NCBI GenBank assembly: GCA_965215155.1
Contig: CBDCCY010000001.1
Coordinates: 868,001 to 932,000 of the forward strand
Source of the DNA: JAGWAJ01 sp965215155
GTDB lineage: Bacteria; Acidobacteriota; Vicinamibacteria; Vicinamibacterales; UBA8438
Direction: 5' to 3'
Length of the DNA: 64,000 nucleotides
A program made the translations under genes and the position numbers. The notes beneath the pieces are model-generated. The model searched no databases, had not been told where the DNA came from, and saw only the letters and a list, made by a program, of their open reading frames with translations. This document shows positions 1 to 8,581 of the stretch, in pieces (the first letter of the stretch is position 1; each line of letters opens with the position of its first letter).

Positions 1-1
1 C

Positions 2-1015
2 AAGATCCGCACCCGCTTCGGCCTCCACCGCGTGGTGCTCGTCGGTGACCGCGGGATGCTGACCGCGGCCCGCATCCGCGAGGACCTCGCCGACGTCGAC
101 GGGCTGCGCTGGATCACGACGCTGCGCGCGCCGACCATCCGCAAGCTGGTCGCCGCCGGCACCGTCACGCCTTCGCTGTTCGACGAACGCGACCTGGCCG
201 AGGTCACCAGCGAGGAGTTTCCCGGCGAGCGGCTGATCGTCTGCCGCAATCCGCTGCTCGCCGCTGAGCGGCACCGCAAGCGACAGGAACTACTGGCTGC
301 CACCGAGAAGGAACTCGAACCCATCGTGGCCGCCACCCGGCGCCGCAACGACCCCCTGCGCGGCGCAGCCGACATCGGCATCCGCGTCGGCAAGGTCATC
401 AATCACTACAAGGTCGCCAAGCACTTCGTCACCACCATCACCGACGAGTCTTTCACCTTTCGCCGCGACGAAGACAAGATCGCCGACGAGCAGCAACTCG
501 ACGGGCTCTACATCGTCCGTTCCAACGTCGAGCCCGAACAGTTCGATGCCGCCCAGACCGTTCGCGCCTACAAGGACCTGGCGACGGTCGAGCGCGCCTT
601 TCGGTCCCTCAAGACGGTCGACCTGAAGGTGCGGCCGATCCACCACCGCCGCGCCGACCGGGTCCGGGCCCACGTCCTGTTGTGCATGCTCGCCTACTAC
701 GTCGAGTGGCACCTGCGCCAAGCCCTCAAGCCGCTCCTGTTCGACGACCACGACCCGGCCGCTGCCGAACAACAGCGCGCCTCGGTGGTCCAGAAGGCCA
801 AGCGCTCGCCGGCGGCACGCGCCAAAGCCGCCCGCAAACGCACCGACTACGACCTCCCCGTGCACAGCTTCCGAACCCTGCTCGCCGACCTCGGCACCCT
901 GACCGCCAACACCATGCAGGTGGCCGACGGCGACGCCACCTTCACCATGCTCACCGAGCCGACGCCGGTGCAGAAACGCTGCTTCGAGCTGCTGGGAGTG
1001 ACCCCACGAATGTAG
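2..1015 (+). mobile_element. IS1634-type transposase, 5'-truncated by window edge
   Basis: The frame is open from the first bases of the window (KIRTRFGLHRVVLVGDRGML), so the N-terminus lies outside. The VVLVGDRGML segment carries an acidic residue of a DDE transposase. The C-terminal block AYKDLATVERAFRSLKTVDL holds the conserved glutamate, and the following HHRRADRVRAHVLLCMLAYY is typical of IS1634/IS4-type enzymes. The role would be cut-and-paste transposition of its element. The frame ends with TAG and the C-terminus is intact. The right-hand inverted repeat should lie in the next 100 bases but cannot be fixed without the left end. No passenger gene is visible. Confidence 0.85.
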
Positions 1016-1194
1016 CCAGTAGCCAACACCCGCGAAATCGATAACTCACATGCCCACAGGGACTTATGCGCGATCAGCCTCGAAACTTCCGGCTAAACTT
1101 GGGCTAGGCGCCGGCACGAAAGGCCCGCTGGCGCGTTCTGCGGCGCAGACGCCTGGCCCCCGATTCGTCGCCTGACGGCTCCGCTGACTGCGGG
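1016..1194. other. Intergenic: IS right flank and two dispersed repeats
   Basis: No gene is seen. The stretch holds the presumed IS end, then a partial copy of the TTCTGCGGCGCAGAC repeat at about 1135-1155. Directly after it, at about 1157-1182, is a degenerate minus-strand copy of the GGAGCCGCAGGCGACGG repeat that also occurs near 8052, 23471 and 23554. Both repeats fall just beyond the stop codon of the minus-strand membrane-protein gene, so they may act as its terminator region. Confidence 0.5.
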
Positions 1195-1542
1195 TCAGAG
1201 GCGGTCCGCGTACTCGCTGAGGCCCGGGATCTGGAACCGCTCGCCCTTGAGCCCGCGCGCGATGCAGAGCGTGTGCAGGATCACGATGCCGACCTGCGCG
1301 ACGGGGACGACGAGGCGCTCGAGCAGTCCCGCGCCGAGGACGCTCATCACGAAGAAGACGGCCATCTCGGCCCCGAACAGGACGAGTCCGTGCCGCGCGT
1401 GCCAGCGGACCTCGGGGTCGGACTTCTCCGCCGCGAGCGGGATGAGGGCCAGCAGCCAGAGGTAGCAGAGCACGATCTGGAGGCCGCGGTTCGGAGACGC
1501 CGGGCCTCCGCGCGGCGCGCCCGCTGGCGGCCCTTCCGGCAT
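1195..1542 (-). CDS. DUF4870-like small membrane protein
   Basis: A 115-residue protein with a Pro/Gly-rich N-terminus and three hydrophobic segments: IVLCYLWLLALIPLA (about 23-38), a segment around GLVLFGAEMAVFFVMSVLG (about 51-69), and a third around VVPVAQVGIVILHTLCIAR (about 77-95). The ...YLWLLALIPL..., WHARHGLVLF pattern matches DUF4870/Tic20-like inner-membrane proteins, whose function is unknown. It is divergent from mrp, with about 70 bases between the starts. The family assignment comes from motif resemblance only. Confidence 0.75.
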   Translation of the reverse strand: MPEGPPAGAPRGGPASPNRGLQIVLCYLWLLALIPLAAEKSDPEVRWHARHGLVLFGAEMAVFFVMSVLGAGLLERLVVPVAQVGIVILHTLCIARGLKGERFQIPGLSEYADRL

Positions 1543-1597
1543 GGGCCGAAGTGTGGCATACGGCGCCCGCTTCTTGCCACTCCAAATCGAATGCCGC

Positions 1598-1603
1598 TAA
1601 GCT
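1598..1603 (+). promoter_or_regulatory. Putative -10 box of mrp, leaderless type
   Basis: TAAGCT lies 8 bases before the ATG of mrp (1612). No Shine-Dalgarno sequence is visible in between. This is the same spacing as at infA and at two small coiled-coil genes, so the mRNA may begin at or next to the start codon. Confidence 0.4.
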
Positions 1604-1611
1604 AGGCGCCT

Positions 1612-2691
1612 ATGGCAGCGCTTACGGACGGGGCCGTCCTGGACGCCCTGCGGGCCGTCACCGACCCCGATCTCGGCCGCGACATCGTGGGCCTCGGCTT
1701 CGTCAAGAACTTGGCGATCCGCGACGGGCACGTGGCGTTCAGCATCGAGCTGACCACCCCCGCATGCCCCGTCAAGGAGCAGATGCGCGAGCAGGCCCTG
1801 AGCGCGGTCTCCGCCCTCGAGGGGGTCACCGGCGTCGACATCGAGATGACCGCCGCGGTGCGGAGCGCCGCCACCGCGGAAGGGGGCCGCGCCCCGATCC
1901 CCGGCATCAAGAACATCATCGCGGTCGGCGCCGGGAAGGGCGGCGTCGGGAAGACCACCGTGGCCGTCAACCTGGCCGTGGCCCTCGCCCGCTACGGCGG
2001 CCGGGTCGGCATCATCGACGGCGACGTCTACGGCCCCAACGTGCCGATCATGCTCGGCATCGACGCGCAGCTCGAGTCCGACGGCAAGAAGATCGTCCCC
2101 GCCGAGAAGCACGGCATCCGGGTGGTGTCGATGGGCTTCCTGACGAACGCGTCGGCGCCGATCATCTGGCGCGGCCCGATGCTGCACGGCGTCGTGCGCC
2201 AGTTCTTCCAGGACGTCCGCTGGGGCGAGCTCGACTACCTGGTGGTCGACATGCCGCCCGGCACCGGCGACGTCGCGCTCAGCCTGAGCCAGACCGTGCC
2301 CGTGGCCGGCGCCGTCGTCGTCACCACGCCCCAGACGGTGTCGCTGTCCGACAGCCGCCGCGCCGTGGCGATGTACCAGAAGCTCAACGTGCCGCCGCTC
2401 GGCATCGTCGAGAACATGAGCTACTACGAATGCCCCGCCTGCGGGCAGGAGAGCGACCTCTTCGGCAAGGGGGGCGGGGAGCGGATCGCCGAGGAGCTCG
2501 GCGTGCCCTTCCTCGGCCGGCTCCCGGTCTACCCGCCCGTGCGCATCGGGAGCGACACGGGGGTGCCGATCGTCGTGGCCGAGCCCGAATCGCCCGTCGC
2601 CCGCGCCTTCCTCGACGTCGCGGCCCGCGCCGCCGCCCAGGTCTCGATCGCCACCTACCAGCCCGCCGCCCCGGCCGTCCCCGTCGCCTGA
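1612..2691 (+). CDS. apbC: Mrp/ApbC iron-sulfur cluster carrier ATPase
   Basis: 359 residues. Residues 1-85 form an MIP18/DUF59 domain (ALRAVTDPDLGRDIVGLGFV). The rest is an Mrp/NBP35 P-loop NTPase with the deviant Walker A motif GAGKGGVGKTTVAVNLA (about 105-121), the FIIDGDVYGPN-type switch region, and a C-terminal ECPACG CxxC pair (about 271-276) that binds the bridging 4Fe-4S cluster in characterised homologues. The protein would assemble or carry Fe-S clusters to apo-proteins in the cytoplasm. It appears monocistronic. The start is the ATG after a TAAGCT box, which gives the full N-terminal domain. Confidence 0.95.
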   Translation: MAALTDGAVLDALRAVTDPDLGRDIVGLGFVKNLAIRDGHVAFSIELTTPACPVKEQMREQALSAVSALEGVTGVDIEMTAAVRSAATAEGGRAPIPGIKNIIAVGAGKGGVGKTTVAVNLAVALARYGGRVGIIDGDVYGPNVPIMLGIDAQLESDGKKIVPAEKHGIRVVSMGFLTNASAPIIWRGPMLHGVVRQFFQDVRWGELDYLVVDMPPGTGDVALSLSQTVPVAGAVVVTTPQTVSLSDSRRAVAMYQKLNVPPLGIVENMSYYECPACGQESDLFGKGGGERIAEELGVPFLGRLPVYPPVRIGSDTGVPIVVAEPESPVARAFLDVAARAAAQVSIATYQPAAPAVPVA

Positions 2692-2745
2692 CTCAGGTCG
2701 GGAGCCCGGCCGGGCACGCCTGCCGCGCCTGGCGGTGGTACGCGC

Positions 2746-3924
2746 TCAGGCCCGGCGCGCCGGCATCTGGCGGCGCAGCAGGTCGGTGTTGGCCCGGTAG
2801 CCTGCCGCCGCCTCGTCCGGCACGACCAGGCCCATGTCGATGAGGATCTTCACGTCTCGCAGCAGCGTTGTGCTCGTCAACGCCGAGTACTGCCGTGCCA
2901 AGCCGATGGACCGCATCGGCAAACGCTCGAGCGGGACGGTCCTGTCCAGCGGGAAGTGAAGCATCAGCTCTCGGCGCCGCTTGAAGACGCGCTTCTTCCG
3001 GTACCGCTGCCTGGCGAACCGATCGTGGACGAGCGACCGCCAGGCGACCCTGAATTGAATCCTCTGAATCGTCTTCAAGGTCTCCAGCAGGCCGTCGCGA
3101 TAGCCCTCGACCGCGTAGGCGATGAACTCCCCAAGGTCACGGTTCTGGTTGGCCAGGTGAAGCTGCCGGTAGTACGCAGCCCGCGTCTCGTTGTAGAAGT
3201 TCGACAGGATGTGCGAGCAGATGTCCGGATTTCCGGCCCGGAGCAGCAGGTAGAATTCGAGCAGCCGCCCGGTCCGTCCATTGCCGTCCCCGAAAGGATG
3301 AACCCACTCGACGTAGACGTGGGTCACGATCGCCTGAATCACGGCGTCTGCGAAGGGCAGCGACCCCTCTCTCGGCGAGAATTCCTCCCCAAGCCATTCG
3401 CAGAACAGGTCGACGAGAGGGCGAACGTCTGACGCTCGGGGGCACTTGTAGGGACCGACGAACCGCTCATCGGTGCGGAACCGGCCAGGGATCGCGTCGA
3501 AGTGCTCGCCGAGTTCGGAGCCGATCCGCTTATGAAAGGCGAGCATGAGACCCGGCGAGATCGCGGGAATCAACTCGCCTTCGACCACGTCGGTCAGAAT
3601 GCCGTTCATGGCGTTGATGACGTTACGGACCTCCCGTTCCTGGTACCCCTTGCTAGGCGGCAGCGATTCGCCCTCAGCCACCTGGCGCACCTCTTCGTCG
3701 GTCAGGGTGTTGCCCTCGATCGCCGTGGTTGCCTGGGCCCCCTTGATCAGTGCCACCCTCCCGAGTTCCCTGTGGCGGTCCGGGCTCAGCGGCGTCTCTC
3801 TGATCGCCCGAATGATGGCGTCGCACTGGCCAAGCTGATAGCGCACGTCAGGGCCAAGCTTCCAGTGCTCACGAAACTGCAGGTGGGGGTACCGCTCCCG
3901 GAGAACTGGGGGAACCTCTCGCAC
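2746..3924 (-). CDS. Fic family protein (AMP-transferase type) with C-terminal winged-helix-like region
   Basis: 392 residues. The Fic motif HPFGDGNGRTGR (about 216-227) is complete, including the catalytic His and the phosphate-binding GNGR. An N-terminal ATTAIEGN matches the (S/T)xxxE(G/N) inhibitory helix of class II Fic proteins, so activity is probably self-restrained. The protein would transfer AMP or a related nucleotide moiety to a target. The C-terminal 80 residues (ALTSTTLLRDVKILIDMGLV) look like a winged helix, a fold that often binds DNA. The GTG start sits inside a 10-bp perfect palindrome covering the promoter, which suggests autoregulation. No antitoxin gene is next to it. Confidence 0.9.
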   Translation of the reverse strand: MREVPPVLRERYPHLQFREHWKLGPDVRYQLGQCDAIIRAIRETPLSPDRHRELGRVALIKGAQATTAIEGNTLTDEEVRQVAEGESLPPSKGYQEREVRNVINAMNGILTDVVEGELIPAISPGLMLAFHKRIGSELGEHFDAIPGRFRTDERFVGPYKCPRASDVRPLVDLFCEWLGEEFSPREGSLPFADAVIQAIVTHVYVEWVHPFGDGNGRTGRLLEFYLLLRAGNPDICSHILSNFYNETRAAYYRQLHLANQNRDLGEFIAYAVEGYRDGLLETLKTIQRIQFRVAWRSLVHDRFARQRYRKKRVFKRRRELMLHFPLDRTVPLERLPMRSIGLARQYSALTSTTLLRDVKILIDMGLVVPDEAAAGYRANTDLLRRQMPARRA

Positions 3925-3962
3925 GACAAATACATTGTTCTATTTGTCGTCTTGGCTGTCAA
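3923..3962 (-). promoter_or_regulatory. fic promoter with palindromic operator
   Basis: On the minus strand TTGACA (3962-3957) is followed after 17 bases by AACAAT (3939-3934), a plausible -35/-10 pair. A perfect inverted repeat, ACGACAAATA at 3923-3932 and TATTTGTCGT at 3941-3950, brackets the -10 box and reaches the GTG start codon. A protein bound there would block transcription. The Fic protein with its winged-helix-like C-terminus is the obvious candidate regulator. The predicted transcription start is within a few bases of the GTG, so the mRNA would be nearly leaderless. Confidence 0.65.
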
Positions 3963-4026
3963 ACAGATTGTCGCGCGTCAAGGGCGCTCTGGGGCGTCGG
4001 AGAGCGATGGGGCTTGGAGGTCCCCG

Positions 4027-4800
4027 TCACCGTCGCGGCGCCTGCGCCTCGCCCGTCATCGGCACGAAGCGCACCGGGAACGTCTGCTCGGTGACGGCGC
4101 CGTTCGCCGCCCGGGTCACGATCGTCATCGCCTGGAGCGCGCCGTCCGGGCCGACCGGGATGACCAGCCGGGCGCCTTCGGCGAGCTGCTCGACGAGCGC
4201 CGGCGGCACGTGGTCGGGCGCCGCGGTGACCAGGATGGCGTCGAAGGGCGCCTCCTCCGGCCAGCCGCGGTAGCCGTCGCCCGCGCGGACCTCGACGTTG
4301 TCGTAGCCGAGCGCCGCGAGCCGCGTGCAAGCCGTCGCCGCGAGCTCTTCCACGATCTCGATCGTGTAGACGCGGCCGGCGATCTCCGCCGCCACCGCCG
4401 CCTGGTAGCCCGATCCGGTGCCGATCTCTCCAGCACCTTCGAGCCCGGTCGGAGCGCCGCCGCCTCCGTCATGTAGGCGACGATGTAGGGCTGGGAGATG
4501 GTCTGCCGCATCCCGATCGGGAGCGGCGTGTCGGCGTAGGCGCTCGCCGCGAGGACGGTCGGCACGAAGACGTGGCGGGGGACGGCGCGCATCGCGTCGA
4601 GCACCCGCGGGTCCGTGACGCCCCGCGGGACGAGCTGCCGCTCGACCATCGTCCGGCGCTCGCCGGCCCGCTCGTTGCGGCTCTCCGGGCCGGGCTCGGG
4701 CGTCGGCTGCGGCCCCTGCTGCAGGCACGCACCGGCCGCGGCGCAGAGCAGCAGGGCGGCTGCCGACCGCAGGGCCGCTGCGATTGGCGCTGCGGTGGAA
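4027..4800 (-). pseudogene. pcm: Protein-L-isoaspartate O-methyltransferase, frameshifted
   Basis: Two adjoining frames together give one Pcm protein. The first holds MVERQLVPRGVTDPRVLDAM, HVFVP and IGMRQTISQPYIVAYM up to GSKVLE. The second continues IGTGSGYQAAVAAEI, the SAM-binding motif I, to the C-terminus. At the join (about 4423-4430) the sequence reads GAGAGATC where GAGATC would keep the frame, so an extra GA dinucleotide breaks the gene. Upstream of MVERQ is a lipobox-like ALLLCAAAGAC, suggesting an exported lipoprotein form. No ATG or GTG is well placed for it, so the start is uncertain. The enzyme repairs isoaspartyl residues. Either a true pseudogene or an assembly error. Confidence 0.8.
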
Positions 4801-4892
4801 CGCCGGCGGGCGGCTGCGAGCCGCGCCCCGGACGAACGCGCGCGGGCGGGTGCGCGCCGGACCCCAAGCGCGAGCGGGCCCGGGCCCCGGCC

Positions 4893-4901
4893 TGCTAAGC
4901 T
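4893..4901 (+). promoter_or_regulatory. Putative extended -10 box of the deacetylase gene
   Basis: TGCTAAGCT fits the TGnTAnnnT pattern seen at several genes here. It lies 12 bases before the ATG at 4914, with a weak GGGGCGG ribosome-binding sequence in between. No -35 box is obvious. Confidence 0.35.
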
Positions 4902-4913
4902 CGGGGCGGCGCG

Positions 4914-5624
4914 ATGCTCTGGCTGCTGATTGCGGCGGGTCTCGGATTCCTGTCGCTCGCCCATCTGGCACCGTTCCCTTTCGTGCTCGACGCCGTGGCG
5001 CCCGGCCCGGCGCTCTGGCAGATGCCGGCCGACGAGGCGTCGCCGGCGATCTACCTGACCTTCGACGACGGGCCGAACCCGACCGCGACGCCCGAGCTCC
5101 TCGACGTTCTCGCGCGGCACGGCGCCGCGGCCACGTTCTTCCTCATCGACCGGCACCTGAACGACGAGACGGCGCCCATCGTCCGGCGGATGTTCGCCGA
5201 GGGCCACGCCGTGGGCCTGCATTCCCACACGCGGGCGCTGATGCTGATGGCGCCGGAGCGGCTCGCGGGCACGCTCACGGCCGCCGCGGCGCGCATCGAG
5301 CGACTCGCCGGAGGCCGGCCCTGCAGGGCGTTCCGGCCCCACGCCGGCGCCCGCAGCCGCCGGATGTTCGCGGGCCTCGCGGCCATCGACCACGTGCTCG
5401 TCGGCTGGGGCTGGAGCCTCTGGGACTTCAACTGGTACCGCCGGCCCGATCCGGCTGGCCTCGCCGAGCGCCTGGCCGGGCGCGTCTCGGACGGCAGCAT
5501 CATCGTCCTGCACGACGGGCACCACGAGGATCCGGCCTCGGATCGCCGGCACACCGTCGAGGCGGTCGATCTGCTGATCCCCAAGGTGCGCGCGCGCGGC
5601 CTCGGCTTCGGCACCATCTGCTGA
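4914..5624 (+). CDS. Polysaccharide deacetylase (NodB domain)
   Basis: 236 residues beginning with a hydrophobic signal or anchor (MLWLLIAAGLGFLSLAHL). The NodB domain follows: YLTFDDGPNP (about 45-54) gives the catalytic base Asp and the first metal ligand Asp, and HSHTRAL (about 103-109) gives the metal-binding His pair. Near the end is IIVLHDGHHE, which holds the late catalytic His. Family members remove N- or O-acetyl groups from peptidoglycan, chitin-like or exopolysaccharide chains outside the cytoplasm. The gene is divergent from the damaged pcm and convergent with glk. Confidence 0.9.
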   Translation: MLWLLIAAGLGFLSLAHLAPFPFVLDAVAPGPALWQMPADEASPAIYLTFDDGPNPTATPELLDVLARHGAAATFFLIDRHLNDETAPIVRRMFAEGHAVGLHSHTRALMLMAPERLAGTLTAAAARIERLAGGRPCRAFRPHAGARSRRMFAGLAAIDHVLVGWGWSLWDFNWYRRPDPAGLAERLAGRVSDGSIIVLHDGHHEDPASDRRHTVEAVDLLIPKVRARGLGFGTIC

Positions 5625-5773
5625 GTTCCGCCGGCCGGTTGCGGTGCATCGCCATCGGCTCCCCGCCGTCGCTGCGAAGCCGCCGGCCGGGTCACCAGCG
5701 GCGCGAGGACCCGCGGCGCGAATACCCGCAACGCGAGCGCCCGCGGCGCAGGCGCCCGCGGCGCAAGCGCCGG

Positions 5774-6784
5774 TCACGCCGGAACCCGTGCCGCCGCGGC
5801 CAGCTCCGCCGCGGCCACCGCCGCTCCGGTGAGCGCCGGGTGCGGCGCGTCGATCACGAGGACCGGCATGTCGGCGACCAGCGCCCGCATCGGGCCCTTG
5901 GCGCGGAACGCGTCCAGGAAAGCCGCCGACCGCAGCCGGGGCAGGATGCGCGGCGCGATGCCTCCGCCGATGTAGACGCCGGCCGTCGCGAACGACCGCA
6001 GGCCGAGGTTGCCGGCCTCGGCGCCGAGCGCGGCGGCGAAGCGGTCGACCGTCTCGACACAGGCCGGACACCGCTCGGCGAGGGCCGCACCGGTGATCTC
6101 GGCCGGCTCCGGCGGCTCGTTCCGGGCCGCATCGGCGGCGGCGCACGGCCCGCCGTCGTGGACCGCGGCGTACAAGTGGCCGAGGCCGGGGCCCGAGAGG
6201 ACGTGCTCGTACGACGCGCGGCCGAAGCGGGCGGTCAGCGCCTCCAGCAGCCGGACCTCAGCCGGCGTGCGGGCCGCGAAGTCGGCGTGGCCGCCCTCCG
6301 ACGCGACCGGCACGAGGCGGCCGCCCGTCCGGTGCAGCAGTGCTTCGCCGCAACCGGTGCCGGGCGCGATCAGGGCCGCGTTGCCCTCGGCGTCGGGCCG
6401 GCCCGCCTGCAGCACGGCCCGCTCGCCGGGCGCCAGCACCGGAACGGCGTAGCCGGTCGCCACCAGGTCGTTCACCAGGCGGACGGCCGGAACCTGGAAG
6501 CGCTCCGCGATGGCCGCGCCCTCGATCCGCCAGGGGACGTTGGTCAGCGCCGACGCGTTGTCGCGAACCGGGCCGGCGACACCGAGGACCGCCGCGTCGA
6601 GCGCGACCGGCGCCGGCAGCGCCGCCAGGAACGCGGAGACGATGTCGTCGAGGCTTGCGTAGTCGGCCGTCGCGAAACGCCGCACGTGGCGCTCGCGCGG
6701 CGCCCCCTGCCGCGGGCTCCGGGGCGCAGCCTCGTAGATCCCGAGCAGCGTCTTCGTTCCGCCGACGTCGCCGGCCAGCAGCAT
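5774..6784 (-). CDS. glk: Glucokinase
   Basis: 336 residues of the ROK-unrelated bacterial Glk family. The N-terminal phosphate-binding LAGDVGGTKTLLGIYE, the sugar-binding LVNDLVATGYAV, the adenosine-region GTGCGEALLH, the EGGHADFAA block and the late GVYIGGGIAPRI are all present. It phosphorylates glucose with ATP to start glycolysis in the cytoplasm. I chose the ATG at 6784 because GGAGAGG precedes it at good spacing and LLAGDVGGTKT starts right after it; an upstream in-frame ATG would add 22 basic, non-conserved residues. Confidence 0.93.
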   Translation of the reverse strand: MLLAGDVGGTKTLLGIYEAAPRSPRQGAPRERHVRRFATADYASLDDIVSAFLAALPAPVALDAAVLGVAGPVRDNASALTNVPWRIEGAAIAERFQVPAVRLVNDLVATGYAVPVLAPGERAVLQAGRPDAEGNAALIAPGTGCGEALLHRTGGRLVPVASEGGHADFAARTPAEVRLLEALTARFGRASYEHVLSGPGLGHLYAAVHDGGPCAAADAARNEPPEPAEITGAALAERCPACVETVDRFAAALGAEAGNLGLRSFATAGVYIGGGIAPRILPRLRSAAFLDAFRAKGPMRALVADMPVLVIDAPHPALTGAAVAAAELAAAARVPA

Positions 6785-6852
6785 GCCTCTCCTTCGCCGA
6801 GCCTTGACATTACGACGAAACTTCGCCATGTTCCAGCGGACGAAAGCCAACG

Positions 6853-8028
6853 GTGCCCACGCCCGAGAACGATCGCCCCCGTGATCGCGCTCCCTTCGCC
6901 AACCAGACGGTCGCCTTCACCGGAAAGCTCGCCTCGCTGGGACAACGGGAGGCGCAGGCACTGGTCGAGCGTCTCGGCGGCGTCGTGACGGCCGACGTCA
7001 CCGGCCGCACGACCATGCTGGTGGTCGGGGCCGAAGGCCTCCGCGCCCCGCGGGAGCCGGGGGCGCGCGGTCCGGCTTCCGCAAAGACCCGCCGGCTCCA
7101 GAAGGCGGAGGCGCTCAACGAGCGCACGCCGGGCCGGGTGGCCATCGTCAGCGAGGGCGAGTTCTGCCGGCTGGGGGGGCTGCAGTCGTCCGAGACCCTC
7201 CGCCGCCGCTACCACAGCCTGCGCCGGATACGCGAGCGCTACCCGCTGCTGCGCGACGACCGCATCCGCCATCTCCGGGCCTGGGGGTTGATCCGGCCGA
7301 TCGTCCGCACGAACGCCGACGTCTACTACGGCTTCGCCGACGTCGCCGTCGTGAAGCGGATTCACGGCGACCTGGAGCGCGGCCGCTCGTTCCGCGCCGC
7401 GGTGCGGAGCGCGCTGGCGGTGCGCGAAGGGCAGTTGGCGCTCGACTTCAGCGCCGTGCGCGGAGAGGCCCGGCCGGCCAAGGTCCTCGCCCTCGCCCGG
7501 CGCGCCCCGTCCGGCGGGGGCGGCGCCGTGCCGCCGCACCGGCAGCGCTGGGAGCCGAGCCGGGCCCAGGCGGCCCGGGCGGCCCGCCACTTCCTCGAGG
7601 GCTCGGCGCTGGACGAGGGTCCCACGGCCGACCCGGAGCGGGCCGCGGAGGCCTACCGCAAGGCCCTGACGCTCGACCCCAACCTGGTGCCGGCGCTCGT
7701 CAACCTCGCCAACGTGCACTACGCGCGGGACCGCTTCGTCGAGGCGCAGGCGCTCTACGAGCGGGCGCTGGGGCTCGAGCCCGGCTGTTTCGAGGCGTGC
7801 TTCAACCTCGGCAACATCCACCACGACCTCGAGCGCTACACCGCGGCGCTCGCCTGCTACCGCGAGGCGCTGCGCCTGCAGCCCTCCTACGCCGACGCCC
7901 ATTTCTACCTGGCCGTGACGCTCGAGAAGATGGGCCATGCCGGCGATGCCAAGGCGCACTGGCGCGCCTACGGGCAACTCGCCCCCGAGGGCGAGTGGAT
8001 CGACCTCGCGCGCGAGTACAGCGAATAG
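6853..8028 (+). CDS. BRCT / MerR-like HTH / TPR fusion protein
   Basis: 391 residues in three parts. Residues 15-100 resemble a BRCT domain of DNA-ligase type (TVAFTGKLASLGQREAQALV, GGVVTADVTGRTTMLVVG). Residues about 105-200 resemble a MerR-like winged helix (RHLRAWGLIRPI, YYGFADVAVVKRIH). Residues about 250-391 are tetratricopeptide repeats (AYRKALTLDPNLVPALVNLA, AQALYERALGLEPGCFEACF, ALACYREALRLQPSYADAHF). The combination suggests a regulator or scaffold that binds DNA and partner proteins; no enzymatic site is visible. A GTG start overlaps the divergent glk promoter zone, where TTGACA at 6804-6809 is a possible -35. Confidence 0.8.
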   Translation: MPTPENDRPRDRAPFANQTVAFTGKLASLGQREAQALVERLGGVVTADVTGRTTMLVVGAEGLRAPREPGARGPASAKTRRLQKAEALNERTPGRVAIVSEGEFCRLGGLQSSETLRRRYHSLRRIRERYPLLRDDRIRHLRAWGLIRPIVRTNADVYYGFADVAVVKRIHGDLERGRSFRAAVRSALAVREGQLALDFSAVRGEARPAKVLALARRAPSGGGGAVPPHRQRWEPSRAQAARAARHFLEGSALDEGPTADPERAAEAYRKALTLDPNLVPALVNLANVHYARDRFVEAQALYERALGLEPGCFEACFNLGNIHHDLERYTAALACYREALRLQPSYADAHFYLAVTLEKMGHAGDAKAHWRAYGQLAPEGEWIDLAREYSE

Positions 8029-8075
8029 GCCGCCAATCGGCGCCTCCCCGGCCCGGAACCGTCGCCTGCGGTCCG

Positions 8076-8357
8076 TCAGTCGTCGAGGTGGGGGTCCCGC
8101 TTGCGGGCGGCCCGGCGCGCCTTGTAGAAGGCGCAATCGGGGCACCACGCCTCGGCGCGGAAGCCGTTCCGCCCGGCGTAGGGCAGCACGTCCTGGTGGG
8201 AGCAGTACTCCGCCGCCCCGTCCTTCTGCTCGTGCCAGCGGCAGGACCGGAAACGGGTCACCGCCGGCGGCGCCTCCGCCGGCGTCGAGTCCTCTTCCGG
8301 AGGCGTCGCCTCGTGCGGGGCGGTCGGCGCGGCGGGGGCGACGGCGTCGTCGAACAT
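8076..8357 (-). CDS. Small conserved Cys/His protein, zinc-ribbon-like
   Basis: 93 residues from ATG (a GTG two codons upstream is possible). The first 40 residues are Ala/Pro/Glu-rich and probably disordered. The C-terminal half has CRWHEQ, YCSHQD and WCPDC spaced like a metal-binding knuckle, followed by a basic tail (KARRAARKR). I do not recognise a named family. The Cys/His pattern argues for a real gene rather than a chance frame. It could bind zinc and nucleic acid. A dispersed GCAGGCGACGG-type repeat lies just past its stop. Confidence 0.6.
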   Translation of the reverse strand: MFDDAVAPAAPTAPHEATPPEEDSTPAEAPPAVTRFRSCRWHEQKDGAAEYCSHQDVLPYAGRNGFRAEAWCPDCAFYKARRAARKRDPHLDD

Positions 8358-8367
8358 CGTCACAATC

Positions 8368-8376
8368 AGTCTATCA
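8368..8376 (-). promoter_or_regulatory. Putative extended -10 box of the small Cys protein gene
   Basis: On the minus strand TGATAGACT fits TGnTAnnnT. It ends 4 bases before an in-frame GTG and 10 bases before the ATG used here, so the transcript would have little or no leader. Confidence 0.35.
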
Positions 8377-8581
8377 GCCGCACGCGGACAGGCGCCGGGG
8401 TCCGGCGCAGCTCGGAGCCTGGCACCAATTGCGCCATGGCGCGGCCCTGCCGCGCAGGCTTCTAGGAACTTGCGCCGCAGAACGCAACGGCGTGAGTGCT
8501 GGGGTGCAAGCTCCTAGGGCGGTGAGGGCTGGGGCCGAACACGGAGCGGAGTCCCCATGGAAGGTTCTGCGGCGCAGACTC
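8377..8581. repeat. Intergenic with dispersed palindromic repeats
   Basis: About 200 bases without a gene. CTAGGAACTTGC at 8462-8473 and GCAAGCTCCTAG at about 8506-8517 are near-perfect inverted copies. TTCTGCGGCGCAGACTCCTAG at about 8565-8585 is a copy of the dispersed gene-end repeat and contains the infA stop codon on the minus strand. The whole may act as the infA terminator. Confidence 0.55.

Noticed and set aside
290..865. Long open frame opposite the transposase
   Set aside because: It mirrors the transposase codons at high GC and has no recognisable domain.
1016..1110. Exact right end of the IS element
   Set aside because: The left end is outside the window, so inverted repeats cannot be matched; no boundary is claimed.
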